Below are positions 1-12,887 of a stretch of DNA of 64,000 bases, one piece after another. The notes under the pieces were generated by a model, which was given only the letters and a program-made list of their open reading frames with translations, did no database searches and was not told where the DNA came from. Each line of letters starts with the position of its first letter. Position 1 is the stretch's first letter. This DNA comes from Emydura subglobosa (taxonomy: Eukaryota; Chordata; Testudines; Chelidae): assembly GCA_007922225.1 (NCBI GenBank), contig ML679961.1, forward strand, positions 77,862,798 to 77,926,797, given 5' to 3'. The translations under genes were made by a program, and so were the position numbers.

Positions 1-100
1 GAAGGTTCCATATACAACAAAAGCAAGAAGCAGAAACCAGCAGGCAGTTTATTATTACTTGTTTCCATTTTAAGTTCTGTTTTTGTGGACAGTAGAGTGA

Positions 101-328
101 AGGGCCTGTCTACATGGAGCAGCAATGCACACTAATGTGTTGCACATTAATTGGTCCACAGAGATTGTGCAGATGCACATCAAAAATTCCCTAATGCTTT
201 TTAATGTAGTGCTGCTCAAAACAGTACCATGTTAAAGTGCACTAGGGAACTTTTAGTGCGCAGCAGCAGACTCTGAACAGATGAATTAATGTGCAACACG
301 TTAGTGCTGTTTAGAAATCAGACCTTAT
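101..328. mobile_element. Palindromic non-autonomous DNA transposon (MITE)
   Basis: The left end (AGGGCCTGTCTACATGGAGC, then a run ending in TGTTGCACATTAATT) is repeated in inverted form at the right end, where the reverse complement reads ATAAGGTCTGATTTCTAAAC followed by the same TGTTGCACATTAATT. The arms are about 50 bp and imperfect, so the element is old. It has no coding capacity. The terminal CTGTCTACA motif resembles that of the MITEs at 27198, 29284 and 57679. No target-site duplication is obvious, so the superfamily is unassigned. Confidence 0.5.
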
Positions 329-3300
329 ACTGTTCGCATTATCCCACTGTATAGACAAGCACTAAGAAGGCCCTATTTGCACTCCTACGTGAGGCAGAAT
401 TCATATTGACTTGAAACTGAGTTCTGCCTAGAAAAGGAAAGCAGGAAAAGGTCCAAAATGAATACTGAAGTCATGCTTGATACCTACTACATGGAGATTG
501 CAGTCAAAATATTGGATAATATTGTACTGTTTATTTTTTAAAGGAAAACTCTTCATAAAATATATGGCCAATTATAAAGAGAACAAAACTAAAATCATGG
601 GAGAAGCTGAATTGAAGTGAGGATAGTTGCCTACAACTGGATAAGAGTTCTCTCAATTTCTATAACTTCAAGAGACAGAGCATCCATTATTTTTATGTGA
701 ATAATTTAGGTTTGTGTTCAAGAACTGGTTTGGTTTTTCTTTTAAAATACTATTTGTACAAGAGAGTTCTTGCAGTTTTACTCAACATTTATTATTATAT
801 TGAAATTTTATTCAGTTCCATAACACATAGAGGTTGTATGTTATAAATCACCTGGTATATTTATGGTTTTCAATATTTTTATCTATAATTCAGTTGCCCA
901 TATTTGCTTAGTGAACAGTCTGTGAAGGAAGCAATTTCAGGGAGTTAGAAATGTTTCTTGATCGGAACTCCTTTTGCAACCTAGCTCATGCATTTTTAAT
1001 GGATTGGTTTCCAATGAATACCTACACAAGTCCTATGCGGAGACACAGGATCTCATATAGCCGTGCACAGTTGTATGTATATTATATTAGACTGAATACA
1101 AAAAGTGTCATTAAAAATGAGCTGGAAGAACAAAGGTACAATAACTCTAGGTCACAGACGTGCAAAGGCCTGCAAATAAATTGAAAAGTGATCATATTTT
1201 GCTTAAGTAACAATAGGTAAGCCACTCACATCTTAAAAGTGGATATATTCCTTTAAATCCTAGATTTGGATAGAAAAAATTTGTTTATCTTTAACTCTAG
1301 TTTTCTAAATGTCACTGCTGTCCTACAAGGGATTTGAACAATGGGCTTGACCTGTCTGTATTATAAGAAAATATGGCATCCTCTTTTGTGGTAAGGAGAG
1401 GTTTGGCATTATACAGAGCTTAGGAGTGGCTGCAGCATTCTTAATCGCTGGATCTCACCTGCCACATGGAAATCAATTTTGTCTGGAGCTTCTGTCCAAA
1501 ACTGTAACCCTACTATATATTAAAGTTACGATCCAAATTATTCATCCTAGAAGTACTGTGCTGGATCGGCAGTAGCCCCAGGTTAAGAAACTCAGCATGG
1601 CTCCCTCTCTTTGGGTACATCAGGTGTGTCTGGCATTATTGAAAGAGTGGCTTTTTTAATACTAAATGATCTCTTCTTTAGGGAAGAGTAGTCTCTCAGG
1701 CCTCAGAGGATGGTATTTAAAGTTTGTCCTTTCCCATTAGATGGAAGCTGTTGAACTGGTGGCTAAGGAAGGTGTATGCAGGATCATGGAGTAGTCCCAG
1801 AATGAAGATATGGGCAAAAAACTCCAGGAGAGTGGAATTCCTTTCAGTTGTGCTTGACACAAACAGAGAAGTTGTCTGGTACAGATGAGAAGCCTTAATA
1901 CAGAAAAGACAAATTCAATGAAATTTGTACAAATGGACCAACAATATGTTGGTTGCTTAATGTAGGTGGTCTTTGACCAAAGGTGGATCAGAAACTGAAC
2001 ATAATATATTTGAGGATGTCTTGCGTGATCTCATAAAACAAAAGTTGCCTAATTATATATTATAAGGCCAGATTGTATAGTCTCTTTCTGTTGCCTACAC
2101 AACTGCCTTTTTTTTTTTTTAAATGTATACAGTGCATGCTTTTTTTGGTCTAAAGTCATATTAAACAGCTAGTGTACCTGGTTTTATACATCTAATCTCA
2201 TTTAATTCTTTCATATTTTAAACTAATAGTTCTTTTCCAGGTTACAGTGGAACTGAACATTTCTGGTTCAAAATATTTTGTGGCAAATAAGTAGAAGATG
2301 TGCTTTGCCATTCCTTCCTATTCTGAAATAATCAGAACTCTTAATTTTCCTCCAACTCCTTAATGAGTCAAGATGAAGTATTCATTTACTGTGAGGAAAC
2401 TGAAATGTAGAAATAAATAAAGAGATTTCTTTCTGGGGAAAGACAAAATTAGGTTGACAGGGAAGCTTTCAGTTTTTGAAGAGCTGCTAAAAATTTATAT
2501 TAAAAATAAAGTTTCCATTATGTAGAAAAAGGAGTGAGTATTCAGAGATGTTAGACTTCTAGTAATAATTGCCTATTTGGAACCCTTAGGGAAGCAGTTA
2601 CATTATGTTGTTCCCTCAAAGTTTTGGTCTTTTCCTCTCCTGCACTAATTCTTACCACACACACAACGAAATTTGCAGCTGTGATCAGCAGTGAGTACAG
2701 AGATCTGATTCAAAGGATACCTTTAACCATCAGAAATAAAGGCAAAAATAAAATTAAAATTGACTGCAAGCTAATTCTTTTGTGGACAAATAATCCCAAA
2801 CACATTTGGGGGAGAGAATTGCTGTAAGACCTAGGAGTGATAGCACACAGCAAATCAGACATGAGTTTACAATGTGTTATGACAGTTTAAAAAAAATGGC
2901 CTATAAAGTGTTGGTCTGCATATAAAAATGCATCAACTCACCATGCAGGGATTTCACTCTTTCTACAATTGTAGAATGCCTTTGGAATATTGGGGGAGCA
3001 GAAAGGTTTTGTCTGTTTAATTCAGGACACCTCAGTATCCATATGCAGTCACATGAGCTATTCAAAGATGAGCAGAAAAGGGGAGCTGAGGAGCTGGATT
3101 AGGTAGCTGGAAAGAGTTATGTATGACAAAAGACTTAAAGGAGCTATATAATTATTTCTGGGCTAAACAAACATTAAGAAGAAATGGAGAAGAGAAACAT
3201 GATTGTCTACAACTATTTAAAGGATGTAAAAAACAATGGTGAAAGGAATTCTTTAGCATATTACAAGAGGGTAGGGTAGTATATAACTAGAAGTAATAGG

Positions 3301-3550
3301 ATGAAATTGAGTCTGAATATTAGGAAAGCTTTCTGCTCCTTAATACACACAGGACTCTGCATTTCTGGCCTGATCTGCTCCCAGTGAAGTCTGAGAGGTT
3401 TTTCAGTGACTGCAGTGGGACCAAGATTGGAATCTTCAGGTCTTTCTTCTGCTTAACTTTCTCTGTGCTCTGCCTAAGGGAAAGAATTAACAACAAATTC
3501 CTGGATGGGGAGAGGTGGGGGAAAGAGAGAGGGCATGAGATGCTAATAGC

Positions 3551-4098
3551 CAGGGCCGGATTTAGGGGTAGGCGACTGCCTGGGGTGCCGGGCTCGGTTT
3601 TTGTTAGCAACAAAAGGGAAAATAGAATGTTTGAAGTAAAACGTTTCAGGGAATTCCGTATGTGGATTCCTTTTTCATTAACCTCCTAGAATGTTTTGGA
3701 CCTTTGTAGAATCTCATGGAACCATCCAGACTTTCTGAGAACTATATTTTCCTCGAACCTCCTAGAATGTTGTCAGCCCACTGCTGGTGCACAGTTCAGT
3801 TTCTTGATGTTAGTTTATTTTAGTTTATTCTTAAAAATTAAAAAGTTTCTATAAGATTTGAGGAAACCAATTTATTTGCTTATACATGGCATGAATAAAT
3901 ACAGATTTACAAATCCTAGCATGCAAATTTATGACCTTATATGACAGGGATAAATTATGCACGCAAATTGTGCATCAAAGTCGTGAAATGTGCTATAAAT
4001 GCAATAAAAACTAAGATATTCAGAAGTTTAACAATGGAAGGCGGGCACACCACAGACACTCCTTGCCTGGGACACCATTTGGTCTAGGGTCAGCCCTG
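3551..4098. mobile_element. Non-autonomous hAT element with perfect 8-bp target duplication
   Basis: The element begins CAGGGCCGG and ends AGCCCTG, and the two ends are inverted copies (CAGGGC outermost). It is flanked on both sides by the same 8 bases, CTAATAGC (3543-3550 and 4099-4106). An 8-bp duplication with CAGGG-type ends is diagnostic of the hAT superfamily. At 548 bp and with no transposase frame it is an internally deleted or MITE-type copy in the last SHANK2 intron. The intact duplication makes the boundaries firm. Confidence 0.8.
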
Positions 4099-6309
4099 CT
4101 AATAGCAAAGTCATGGGAGTGGAGAGAGTGCCTACTTCTCCCTCCTGGCATTTAACTTGAAATTGGTCCAAGCATGTGTGTTAATGACTAGAACCGTCCA
4201 CTTTAAATTTGCAGTCCTAATCTGGAAACTGCCTGTGTGAGAGCATCACTGCCTTACTCAGCAAATCTGTTGCACCTCTGTGTATTCAGTGAGACATGCT
4301 GACTTCAGTGACAGAAATACATTTTTCACTGCTTTTACTCCTGTCCCAGTTATAACTGAATAAGTTGCAAATTCTTTATTCCATTTGTGCATGATAAACA
4401 GAATTATTTGCTAAGTTCCAAGGTACTTTGGACTATCCTCCTGCCCAAATTTTCAAGCCCTGGAGGCATTAGAATTTTTTTTAATATAGAAAAGCATTGG
4501 ACAAGCTAAATATAAGGGTTGCTGCCTTTCTCTCTCTAATGTAATATGAGAGAACTAGGAAACTTACCTCAGAAATGCAGAAATCCTGTTGAATTAAAGG
4601 AACAACTCAATTAGCTCTGCCAAAGAGAAACCGATAAACATTTTAGTCAGCCTGTTGGACACCCTCTCCGAAGAGAAACGGTGGTACGCATACAGGCATT
4701 GTTCACAGGTTAGCTTGGGTTATGTTCACAACACTCAGCATGAGATGCAAGATGAAATGAAAACATACATTGTCCGTGTGAAATGTACAAAATTACAGCC
4801 TAGGTAGCATTATTAAAAATTATCTCTGCACAGCTAGCAACAGATGCTTTAACTGTAAGGCTCACTTTCAGTTATACTCTGTTTTGAGCTACAGGTATAT
4901 GACAGCTACAATCATGGTAATTTTATCATTTCATGGTGCTGAATGAAATTTTAAGGTAGCATAGATTAATTAAATTATATGCATTTGGTGAGCATTAGTC
5001 AGAGAGAATCAGAAATATGACCTCTGTGAGTTTTCTGATAAATGAGGACTAGAGATGTTATTGTGCAGTAATGAGCTGAATTTCACACACTAGACGGAGC
5101 CTAGACACATTTTTCTTCATACCTTGCTAGAGTAATAATGTTTTATCTGTGTAGTTGTGGTGGCCCATTGTTCTCACTGGAACAAATGATGCCTGACAAT
5201 ATGTTAACATAGCATCATTTAGCTAGAAAGTCCCCTTGCATCTCCACTGAATTACCTAATTTGTGGGCAGGACAGGAGGAAAGAGAGAGGAGAAATCCAA
5301 AGGATGAATTTACTTACATTTTACTGCTAAAAGAAGAAATAATTAACTAGAGAGGGGATTTGATTTGTGTTTGAATCTGGCCTGCAGCCACATCCCTAGT
5401 TCCTGCCAACCATCTCGTTCAGGCAATTTTGGAGACCAGTTCTAATTGCAAAATGTTATGTAGAGTCTATTTCATATATGTGCCTGCATTACCTAGGTTC
5501 TTACACCCCAGGTCTGGATAGCTGATTCTCATTTCCTCCCTTTTCAACACCCCCCACCCCACCCCACCCACCCAAAAAAAAAAAGGTTTATGCTTATTCA
5601 GACATGCGGGCTCTATTTGAAACCAATAGGGGAAAAAAGAAAAAAAAAAGGTTTTAATAGTAGCTGGACATATTCAGTCCTAGGGATTTTGATTTCGGTT
5701 CATCTATTTAAAAAACCTTATCCGTTATTTGGAAAATAAATCTTCATTGTAGCACTGAAGGATTTATATTTTTCCCCATAATTTTGGGAGCTAATGTTAG
5801 CAGTTCTATGAATTAATTTGAAAACCTACAAGCTTCTATATGGATCTGATAAAACAAAACAGAGAGGAGAATAATTTGGGGTTTTCTAACCATGTTAACA
5901 GATTAGTGTGTACTCTGTGAACCAAGTAGTTGCTTAGCAACATAATGATCAGTGCAACCTGGAGGATCCAGTGAATAATATCAGTGAGATTAACACCATA
6001 TAAACCAAGAGACTCTGTAGGGGAAGAAAAAAGCAGCAGCACAACCCAAGGTGAAAATGGCATCACTCACCTTGAGATTTCTTAACTACTCCACTCTGAT
6101 TCAACAGGCTAATAAGGAATAAATAGTAATAACAGTTAGTGTAGTTTACTATCATTACTGTTACCAAATCACATTGCTTTAGAAGGAAATGGTTATAATT
6201 TATCCATGGTGTAATTCTTATCTGGTTCTGTTTCATAAAATGTTATAATGTTTATTATGCTAGCAATGGGCCTGATTCTGTGTGGTGCTGCCAAGTGCCT
6301 TCAACTTGC

Positions 6310-6395
6310 ACTGAAAACAATAAAAACGAGAGTTCTGTAGCACTTTAAAGACTAACAAATTTAATTTCTGCAGGCATAAGCTTTCGTGGGCTGCA
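6310..6395 (-). mobile_element. 3' end of a Penelope-like / hammerhead-bearing retroelement, cut by gap
   Basis: Read on the minus strand, the segment contains CCCACGAAAGCTTATGCCTG, then TTTGTTAGTCTTTAAAGTGC and a short tail. From memory this is a very common reptile repeat end. The CACGAAAGC part matches the GAAA-stem III half of the minimal hammerhead ribozyme carried by Penelope-like elements. The other half (CUGANGA and stem II) would lie at and beyond 6396, inside the run of Ns. Family assignment is recognition, not a search result. Confidence 0.5.
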
Positions 6396-6795
6396 NNNNN
6401 NNNNNNNNNNNNNNNNNNNNNNNNNNNNNNNNNNNNNNNNNNNNNNNNNNNNNNNNNNNNNNNNNNNNNNNNNNNNNNNNNNNNNNNNNNNNNNNNNNNN
6501 NNNNNNNNNNNNNNNNNNNNNNNNNNNNNNNNNNNNNNNNNNNNNNNNNNNNNNNNNNNNNNNNNNNNNNNNNNNNNNNNNNNNNNNNNNNNNNNNNNNN
6601 NNNNNNNNNNNNNNNNNNNNNNNNNNNNNNNNNNNNNNNNNNNNNNNNNNNNNNNNNNNNNNNNNNNNNNNNNNNNNNNNNNNNNNNNNNNNNNNNNNNN
6701 NNNNNNNNNNNNNNNNNNNNNNNNNNNNNNNNNNNNNNNNNNNNNNNNNNNNNNNNNNNNNNNNNNNNNNNNNNNNNNNNNNNNNNNNNNNNNNN
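6396..6795. other. Assembly gap (400 N)
   Basis: Exactly 400 consecutive unknown bases. The round length suggests an estimated or placeholder gap. The left edge falls inside a repeat (the Penelope-like fragment), a likely reason the assembly broke here. Confidence 0.99.
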
Positions 6796-9170
6796 ACATA
6801 ATGTTATCGCAACCAGGTAAGGCAGAGTTAAATTCAGTAGTGAGTTCTGCACAGTAAATATCAGTGTATTTAGTTATAGGGTAACTGCAGTTTTAACTCA
6901 ACACCATCTTTTGTGACTCTTCTAAGCATACAAGCCACCCGTGAATTTTTCCGTTACTATTGTGTCCCTTAGTTTCAGTTCATCTCATTAATTGTTTGTC
7001 AGCCAGTTTTACACGATCTCTTTGCTTTGTACGTTATTTTGCAGTGTTTTAGTCATTCCATTTTGTCATTTTTATTTGCTCCCATGACTGCTGTTAACAG
7101 AAGAGGGTCATGCTGAAGTGCCATGAAGTAAGTGACAACCAAAAAGCATAGAGTATTCTATGTTGTGCCTTCTGTTTTCTTTAACTTTCACAATTTAGCT
7201 ATCACATTTTTAGTGTTAACTTTGTTACTAACTGCAATTCGGATTAGTTCATCCTAATCCAGAAATGGTAGCCATTCTAAAACCACCGATTTACAGAACT
7301 GCATCTGATTTCAAACTGAGTTTAAAGCTACCTTTTTCATGGAGACAGATTTCAGCAAAGAGACTTATAAAATGAGCACCTAAAGTTGGGTTCCTAAATC
7401 CATATTTCAGTGGCTAAATAAATGGCCTGATTTTCAAATATGTGGCATGCCCAGAGCTTTGCTGGTGTGTTTGTGGGATTTTTGTATCTTCTTTACATAC
7501 CATTATTCTATTGGAAAAAGTTCTGTTTTTTGCCCCTTCGCTAGTGGGTGACTTCTTTACATGTGCATAATGAGTTACACACCAATGTTGCTGCAACATT
7601 TTAATTCACAAAATACAGTTTCTCCAAACGTCTTCACCTCTGGAGACCACAGGACAATGATTCAACAAGCGTTTTTCCATGTAGCCTATAGTATCCTGTT
7701 ACTTTACTTTACCGTTTTCACATTAGTCTGCTTCCTTATTGGACCAACTGAATAAAACCCAGTGATAAATGAGCTGTGTGGCAACAGATCAGTTTCATTC
7801 ATACTTGCCATTTTGACAAAATGAAATTGCATCTGCTTTTGCTTAGTGCAATTTTGTATGTGTTTTTATTGAGTTAAATAATAAAGACAACACACAACCA
7901 CAAAAGAGATTATCAGTTTCTATTTTACAAGTTTATGCATGAAGTAAAGCCAGGCTTCCCTGACCCAACCAAACTGCACTACATCCTCAGCACTTGTAGC
8001 TGTGATTCCTTCCCCTTCCTACTTCTAGTCTGCTCCCACTACCACTTTTTGTTAGTCATGTGAAACTATCTGCTCCTGCAGAAGCTGCCTCTCTTCCCTC
8101 TATTGGAATTCCTTTCCCTAGCCACAAAGAGCATTCCTCCACTACAGAGACTTCCTGACCTCTCTTCATTACCACTGAAACTTTGATTCTCAGAGACCCC
8201 CAAACCTCTCACAATTGCTGCTTGCGCTCACTGAAACGGCATCGCCTGAACAGAGCCCTCACTCCTGTTTCCCAATCCTGCCAGGCTGCCACTGAAATAA
8301 CTACTTGGCAAAATCCTCTGTGCCCTACCAACCTGCACACCGTCCTTTATCTCCACCAGTCCCCTGCACAGATTCCTGATCCTGCCTCACTTCCTTCCCC
8401 CCAAAACCTTCTCACATTAAAACCATCGGGCCTCTTCTGATCTCTCTAGTTAACAGATTCTTGCAGCCAGCTTTTCAGTTTCTCTATTGTGCTGAACTGA
8501 AGTAAAATACAAATATTTGTGATTGAAGAAACAATTTTTGTTTCCAAAAGTCAGGGCTTGAATAACCTTATTTCGTACTGTACTGCTATTTATATGTTAC
8601 TGACTTTTTCTTTTGCTAAGACTTGTTTTTCTAAAAGAAGGTGGAAGAGCTTTGTCATAGACAGTAGGCCTTCAGGCAAGTCACAGTGTAAAAATAGCTC
8701 AGATGAGAGCATAATTCAGGGTTTTGTTGTGTCCCCTCCCCCCCGCGCAAGGGAGCCATCTAGGATATACTGCAGCATCCTGTCTGCCACTGAAGCTTTT
8801 TAAAATTAAAGATATAATAGTGTATTTAAATCATGCAAATATGATTCAGAATAAGCTAGTAAGTTTTTTTGTTTGCAAGCCACATAGATGGCTTTTGCAC
8901 TTGGAAAATGCACCATTGTGATACAGTAATTATATATTCTGATGTAATAAGAGCTCATATAATGTGCAGTCACACACAAGTGCATGTCTACTCCAAATGC
9001 TACCATATGCTGATTCTTAATAGGGCCAGATTTATTTAAAATAATCATCATGTTCTTCACCTTTTTAAGTATGCAAGTAATGGAGGAAGAGGATTCAGCC
9101 TGTAAATTTTTATAAAGAAATGTGGTTTTAGGTGGGCAAGCATTAGTATCACTATTATAATATGATCAGA

Positions 9171-9192
9171 CACACACACACACACACACACC
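9171..9192. repeat. (AC)n microsatellite
   Basis: An uninterrupted run of about eleven AC units in the SHANK2 intron. It is probably length-polymorphic. Confidence 0.85.
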
Positions 9193-9534
9193 ACTAGAAT
9201 TTACATGAATCCATTGGCTACCGTTTCATCTTCCTATCATAATTGAACCACAGAATATTCGAGAACTGATATGTAATCTTTCTTATTTTACTTTTTTTTT
9301 TTTTTAATGGAAATAAAAAAAATGAATTCAAAGAGTCTAGAATAAAATAGATGCTATAGAAAAGGAATAACAAAGCATAGGCAGAATGGCAGTAACTCGC
9401 AATTTTTTTTCTTAAACAAATGTAAGATGATCTCATGTTATAATACTGTGTGTGTTTTAAGAAGCTATATAGATTTCTGTACGGATGTGATGTAATACAA
9501 GGATTGGCATGGCATGTGCAGACAGCCAAAGGAG

Positions 9535-9765
9535 GGTCTTGTGATTTAAGGCACAGGTCTAGGAATGAGGACCGAAGGGTTCTCTTTCGGGCTCTGCCAC
9601 AGACCTTGTATGTGACTTGGCAGAGTCACAGAACTTGTAAGTCTATTATCCCATCTGTACAATGGGGTGAACCTCTACTGCAGAGGAGACTTGCGACTAT
9701 AAAGCTAAATTCATTAATGTTAGTGTAGTGTTTTGAGTTTCTTGGAATGAAGGTGCTATAAAAGT
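9535..9765 (+). repeat. MIR / CORE-SINE fragment
   Basis: Motifs in the order expected for an amniote MIR: GGCTCTGCCACAGACCTTGT, TGTGACTTGGCAGAGTCAC, CCCATCTGTACAATGGGG, and a degenerate tail containing AAGGTGCTATAAAAGTG. Many mismatches indicate an ancient copy. Called by eye. Confidence 0.6.
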
Positions 9766-9959
9766 GTAACTTACATCAGCACACATACTGTAATTATATC
9801 CTGTAACTTGAGATAGAGCTGCTTGCTTCTTTCATTAATCAACTAAAATAGATTTGTCCCGTCTATCAGACAGTGCCACAGAAATAGCATAAATAATATT
9901 TATGATCCAAACATGCTGTTAACTTCTTTTGGTTAAAGGCATAATGCAGTTTACATGTA

Positions 9960-10273
9960 CAGTAGAACCTCAGAGTTACAAACTAACCAGTCAACCACAC
10001 ACCTCATTTGGAACCAGAAGAACACAATCAGGCAGCCACAGAGAGAGAGAAAAAAAGCAAATACAGTAAGGTATTGTGTTAAACATAAACTACTAAAAAA
10101 TAAAGGGAAAGCAGCATTTTTCTTCTGCATGGTAGTGTTTCAAAGCTGTATTGAGTTAATGTTCAGTTGTTAACTTTTGAAAGATCAACCATAACATTTT
10201 GTTCAGAGTTCTAAACATTTCAGTTACGCACAACCTCCATTGCCGAGGTGTTCATAACTCGGAGGTTCTACTG
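9960..10273. mobile_element. Tigger/mariner-type element with TA duplication
   Basis: The left end CAGTAGAACCTCAGAGTTAC and the right end (reverse complement CAGTAGAACCTCCGAGTTAT) are inverted repeats, and both are flanked by TA (9958-9959 and 10274-10275). TA duplication with CAGTAGAACCTC-type ends fits pogo/Tigger-like Tc1-mariner elements. The 314-bp length leaves no room for a transposase, so this is a non-autonomous copy. It sits in the last SHANK2 intron. Confidence 0.75.
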
Positions 10274-10424
10274 TAAAAGGTACAGTAAAATGATTTTCTG
10301 GACATATATACTCTTGTTATCCATTACGACAGCAATTTATGAGCATCAATAGTAAACTATGAAATGAAAGATGGAGATAGAACACAGTGTTGCCAATTAT
10401 TTTCCTTTTGCATAGCAGTGCCTA

Positions 10425-10500
10425 GCACAATGGGAATCCATTCTTAGGTTGGTCCCTTGGCACTACAGTAATGAACATGATTAATAATCAAAACATGATT
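10425..10500 (+). repeat. MIR/CORE-SINE-like 3' tail fragment
   Basis: The stretch contains CAGTGCCTAGCACAATGGGA and a diverged tail ending in an AATAATC-type run, as in the 3' end of amniote CORE-SINEs. It is short and old. Confidence 0.4.
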
Positions 10501-11589
10501 TCTTATAATAGCTCAGGAAAGTAAATCAAAGACATCAATGGATGGAGGCATAGGGTTTTCACATGATAGGGTTTTTATGTAATCACCATAGAGTGCAATC
10601 CTTCTTTTTCAAAGTAAAACCATCATTGTCTTCAAATAGTGTCTTGCATTATTGAGGAATTTGGGAGTGGCCACTTAGTTCTAAGTTAAAATTAGTAAAG
10701 ATATTTACTTCTCTTGATTCATTGATTTCTAATAATTTCTTACTGCCTACATACATACAGTCTGAAACTGCTGTTTGTTTGGACCCAATCCTTCAAGATG
10801 CAGCGAGCCATTAGGCTCCAAACAACTCACAAGGAGATACTGAAAACCTTGCAGATTTTTACTTTTCTTGGCCAAATTACAATACTGTGCAATAATAGGT
10901 AAACTCTGAAACTATTGCTCCTAGTACACTTTTGGAGGAACTAAAGCACTGACCCTGTAAGCTGTAAAAGATTTTGCCTGTTCCCTTTGAAGCTGATGGA
11001 ATGGTCTATGTGAAATCATTAGAACTGCTCATGTGCATACAAATTACTCAAATAAGTAAGGGTCCACAGAATCAAGCCCTGAATAATTAGAACGTAAGTT
11101 TTGCTAAGAATTGATTTGTGTGCACTCTGAACTTTTCAGATAAATCTGATTTATCTGACCTTTAGCTGTCACCACAGCGAATATAATTCAAATAATATAG
11201 ACTGCTAGTTAACAGGTGTTTTGTATTTGAACAACTATATGAATATTGGCACAAAACTATGCCTCTAGAATCCCAGTTGATGAAACAAAGCCAGATTAAA
11301 TGCAACAGTTTTCACAGTAGCCAGAGTGTATAAAGTCAGGACTGCATCACTTAACACTTCATTTAAACCATTTTCCAGCACACAAATAGACACAAATATT
11401 TTTATTAGACACTTCCTATTCAAGCGATTGCTCCATCAAAACTCTGAGCACCCTCAATTATCCTTATAGTCAAAGGGAGTTGAAGGCACCCAGCATGTTA
11501 AAAAATTTGGCGAACAGTAACTGGAGCTGTGCCAATTAAAATAAAACTGGAAACATATTTCATTTGCCAATTCAAAAAAAAACCAAACA

Positions 11590-11648
11590 CAAATAGTTTC
11601 ATAGATTTTAAGGCCCAAGATGTCCACCTTGATCATCTAGTTATAACT
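11590..11648 (-). repeat. CR1 LINE 3'-end fragment, antisense
   Basis: TTTCATAGATTTTAAGGCCC followed by GATCATCTAGTTATAACTG matches the antisense of the well-known reptile CR1 3' end (TCATAGATT...GATCATCTAGT). Only the last ~60 bp are present, as is typical of 5'-truncated CR1 copies. Confidence 0.5.
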
Positions 11649-12745
11649 GAAAAGTTTCTCATCATGAGGAACAGGTAGTCATTTGCCATGGGAAATTATT
11701 TGATTAGTGAAACCAAGAATGGCAACATTGTGGGAGGAAAGAAGAACTGACAGTTAAAAGATGAATTTGGTTTGCTGTTGGTTGGTTGGTACCATGGTTT
11801 AACTCTTGTCACACTTACAGTGGGATTCCTGTTTGTTGACAAAAAATATCAGAAGCAAATTTTCCAAGGAAGGGTGACTGGATGGCACAAGCAATTGGTA
11901 AAGAGATATGGAGCTTTTCACCAGTAGGTAGTTAGTTGAAATACTGCCCAGGTCAGTAGCTTTAATAAAAGCAAACAAAAAAGTCATAATCTGGCAACCA
12001 CCTGTGTAAAAGGAGTTGGTGATCCCAATCTACTTCCTAATGTACCCATATCCATATAAATTGTTATTAGCATCTTTGATAGGCAATGTCAGCAAAGGCT
12101 TTAGTGGGCACTTAAGCCTAAACGACACATTTTCTCCAAGAGCTGGTCTCTGCAGGGGTCATTTGAAGAGTTTCAGGAAGTTTGTTCTGTGTCTGTTATG
12201 TAGATGAATAGGAATCAAAATAGGCAGTAAAATTCACTGAGAATTTTTAAGACGTCCAAAGTCAAAGTAAAAAACATGCTTCAAGTAGGTAGTTTCAAAT
12301 TCATTTTTAAATTCTGTATTTTTAGCTACACTATTTCATTGTATGAAATTTAAATCCTCATTTAATCAGAGAGGGAACCAAACCAAAACCCCAAAATCCA
12401 ACCACTCCCTGTATTAGAGGGATGTTCAAATTCTGTGAACTTCATAGCCTAATTACATAGCTAGAACTCAGACCTAGTGTGTTCTTGTGTTTGTAACATT
12501 GTCTCATTTTAATTTTGAATTAATTTATAGTGTCCATGGAAAGGGAAGAAAATGTAAATTTATCATGTTCTCTGGAATTTTTTTTAACTATTCATAGGCA
12601 AGATTTTCATTTATAATTACATTATGGCTTACCATTGATCATAGAGAATTGGGTTTGTTTTGTGGGAAAGAACTGTTGTAACTTCTTGGTGCTTGTGCCT
12701 TAACCTGACCTTGTAACAAAAAGTACATTCATTTGTGAGAGCTCT

Positions 12746-12746
<1 letters not shown>

Positions 12747-12778
<32 letters not shown>
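12747..12778 (+). repeat. Poly(A) tract, 32 bases
   Basis: 32 consecutive A about 110 bp before the SHANK2 terminal-exon acceptor. The length is likely variable between individuals and error-prone in sequencing. No retroposon body is visible upstream. Confidence 0.9.
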
Positions 12779-12779
<1 letters not shown>

Positions 12780-12887
12780 ACCTTAATTTTTGTCACTCCA
12801 AAGCCACTTTTTTCTTTTCCTGGTAAGGAACATCCTTCATTCAGTTACTGACGTGTGTGGATGTTTTCTGTCTGTTTGTAATTTCAG

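Larger units (their letters stand above)
1..12887 (+). other. SHANK2: Last intron of SHANK2 (3' part)
   Basis: This non-coding stretch precedes the SHANK2 terminal exon and ends in a good acceptor (pyrimidine-rich run, then TTTCAG at 12882-12887). I translated nothing in it that resembles a SHANK2 exon; the open frames are short and lack recognisable domains. It holds a palindromic transposon (101-328), a hAT element (3551-4098), a Penelope-like fragment and assembly gap (6310-6795), MIR pieces (9535-9765, 10425-10500), a Tigger-type element (9960-10273), an (AC)n tract (about 9171-9192), a CR1 piece (11590-11648) and a 32-base A run. I see nothing nameable in 330-3540, 4110-6300, 6800-9170, 10500-11590 and 11650-12740. 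The donor exon lies outside the window. Confidence 0.8.

Noticed and set aside
3320..3689. Frames of about 100 codons on both strands
   Set aside because: They straddle the boundary of the hAT element at 3551 and show no motif or exon signals.
6260..6852. Long frames across 6396-6795
   Set aside because: They consist of unknown bases (assembly gap).
12790..12887. Upstream ATG extension of the SHANK2 terminal-exon frame
   Set aside because: The segment is intron sequence in front of a clear acceptor, so the ATG is not a start.
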